Assembly: GCA_020853995.1 (NCBI GenBank)
Contig: JADYXV010000308.1
Span: forward strand, 1-6,421
DNA from: Novosphingobium sp.
GTDB taxonomy: Bacteria > Pseudomonadota > Alphaproteobacteria > Sphingomonadales > Sphingomonadaceae
Length of the DNA: 6,421 nt
Reading direction: 5' to 3'
Shown here: positions 6,064 through 6,421 of the stretch, in pieces
Layout: the number at the start of each line of letters is the position of its first letter
Numbering within the stretch: position 1 is the stretch's first letter
The notes under the pieces: generated by a model
What the model saw: the letters and a program-made list of their open reading frames with translations, nothing else
The model's database searches: none
Told to the model about the DNA's origin: nothing
Made by a program: the position numbers and the translations under genes

Positions 6064-6274
6064 TGGCGCGCGCCGCGGCAACAGTGGCCATCGCCTCTGC
6101 CGCAAGCGGATCGAGCCCAGCGTTGCCTTGTGCCAGCAGCATATCGATCATCACCGGCGTCCAGAACGCTATGATGTGCTCGGCGATCGAGGCCGCAGGC
6201 GTCGCATCGAGCGTCATGTTTCGCGCGATCTGGTTGGCCATGTAGGCCAGCTTTTCGACCGTCTGCCCGCTCAT
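6053..6274 (-). CDS. fdsD: Formate dehydrogenase delta subunit
   Basis: This 73-residue protein fits the small delta subunit of NAD-dependent molybdenum formate dehydrogenases. It has KLAYMANQIARNM (8-20), then IAEHIIAFWTPVMIDMLL (30-47), matching the family pattern of M-A-N-Q-I followed by I-x-x-H-I-x-x-F-W-x-P-x-M. It has no cofactor-binding motif; family work assigns it a role in assembly or stability of the complex. Its ATG overlaps the fdsA stop in an ATGA arrangement, and GGAG inside fdsA lies eight bases upstream, so it is translationally coupled to the catalytic subunit. Its end overlaps the start of fdhD. Confidence 0.9.
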   Translation of the reverse strand: MSGQTVEKLAYMANQIARNMTLDATPAASIAEHIIAFWTPVMIDMLLAQGNAGLDPLAAEAMATVAAARANAG

Positions 6275-6421
6275 TCGGCAGGCTCCATCGCCGAACCCTG
6301 AATGCGGCGCGAAAGCGTGGCTTGCGCCTCGTAATCTTCCTGCCAGTCACTCGGGCCGTTCGATGGCGTGATCTGCACGGCGGTCACCTTGTATTCCGGG
6401 CAATTGGTCGCCCAGTCGGAA
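6271..6421 (-). CDS. fdsA: Formate dehydrogenase alpha (catalytic) subunit, C-terminal end
   Basis: The gene enters from the right edge; only the last 49 residues and the stop are present. The sequence contains DWATNCPEYKVTAVQI followed by SNGPSDWQ, which matches the extreme C-terminus of the molybdopterin-binding alpha subunit of NAD-dependent formate dehydrogenase (the cofactor-binding C-terminal domain of the DMSO-reductase superfamily). The complete enzyme oxidises formate to CO2 and passes electrons through iron-sulfur clusters to the FMN/NAD subunits; those genes would be expected upstream, beyond this window. The identification rests on a short stretch but is strongly supported by fdsD and fdhD directly downstream. 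Confidence 0.88.
   Translation of the reverse strand, partial: SDWATNCPEYKVTAVQITPSNGPSDWQEDYEAQATLSRRIQGSAMEPAE

Noticed and set aside
6064..6105. Longer FdhD starting 14 residues earlier
   Set aside because: The upstream codon is TTG, the added residues are Arg-rich and would overlap fdsD by 53 bases; the ATG at 6063 is a simpler start.

Overview
The window looks like a piece of an alphaproteobacterial chromosome, most likely from the Sphingomonadales. This rests on high GC, GC-rich third codon positions, a short receiver-only response regulator of a type common in that group, a TonB-type energy transducer, and an fds-type formate dehydrogenase locus. The assignment is inference from gene content and sequence style, not from a marker gene. 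Coding is dense: no stretch above 300 bases lacks a gene, and the longest gap is about 200 bases. I see no rRNA, tRNA, insertion sequence, CRISPR array or phage gene.

Left part (1-3852, all on the minus strand). In transcription order there is a large fusion protein (GT4-type glycosyltransferase plus a C-terminal domain that looks like an alpha/alpha toroid), then a GH130-family glycosidase/phosphorylase-like protein whose start overlaps the end of the fusion gene by 56 bases, then 45 bases later the beginning of a mannose-1-phosphate guanylyltransferase gene that runs off the window. Together they suggest a sugar module, probably mannose-based: the guanylyltransferase would supply GDP-mannose, the GT4 domain would build a glycoside or glycan, and the toroid domain and GH130 protein would trim, rearrange or phosphorolyse it. 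The product is unknown. This is the most interesting part of the window.

Middle (4054-5324). Upstream of the sugar module on the same strand is a tonB-like gene with a membrane anchor, a Pro/Ala/Lys then Gly-rich linker and a C-terminal TonB domain. A 134-base divergent intergenic region separates it from a plus-strand gene for a stand-alone receiver-domain response regulator.

Right part (5278-6421, minus strand). This is the downstream end of a molybdenum-dependent, NAD-linked formate dehydrogenase operon: the C-terminus of the catalytic alpha subunit (fdsA), the small delta subunit (fdsD, joined by an ATGA overlap) and the accessory sulfurtransferase fdhD. The fdhD and response-regulator genes converge and overlap by 47 bases at their 3' ends.
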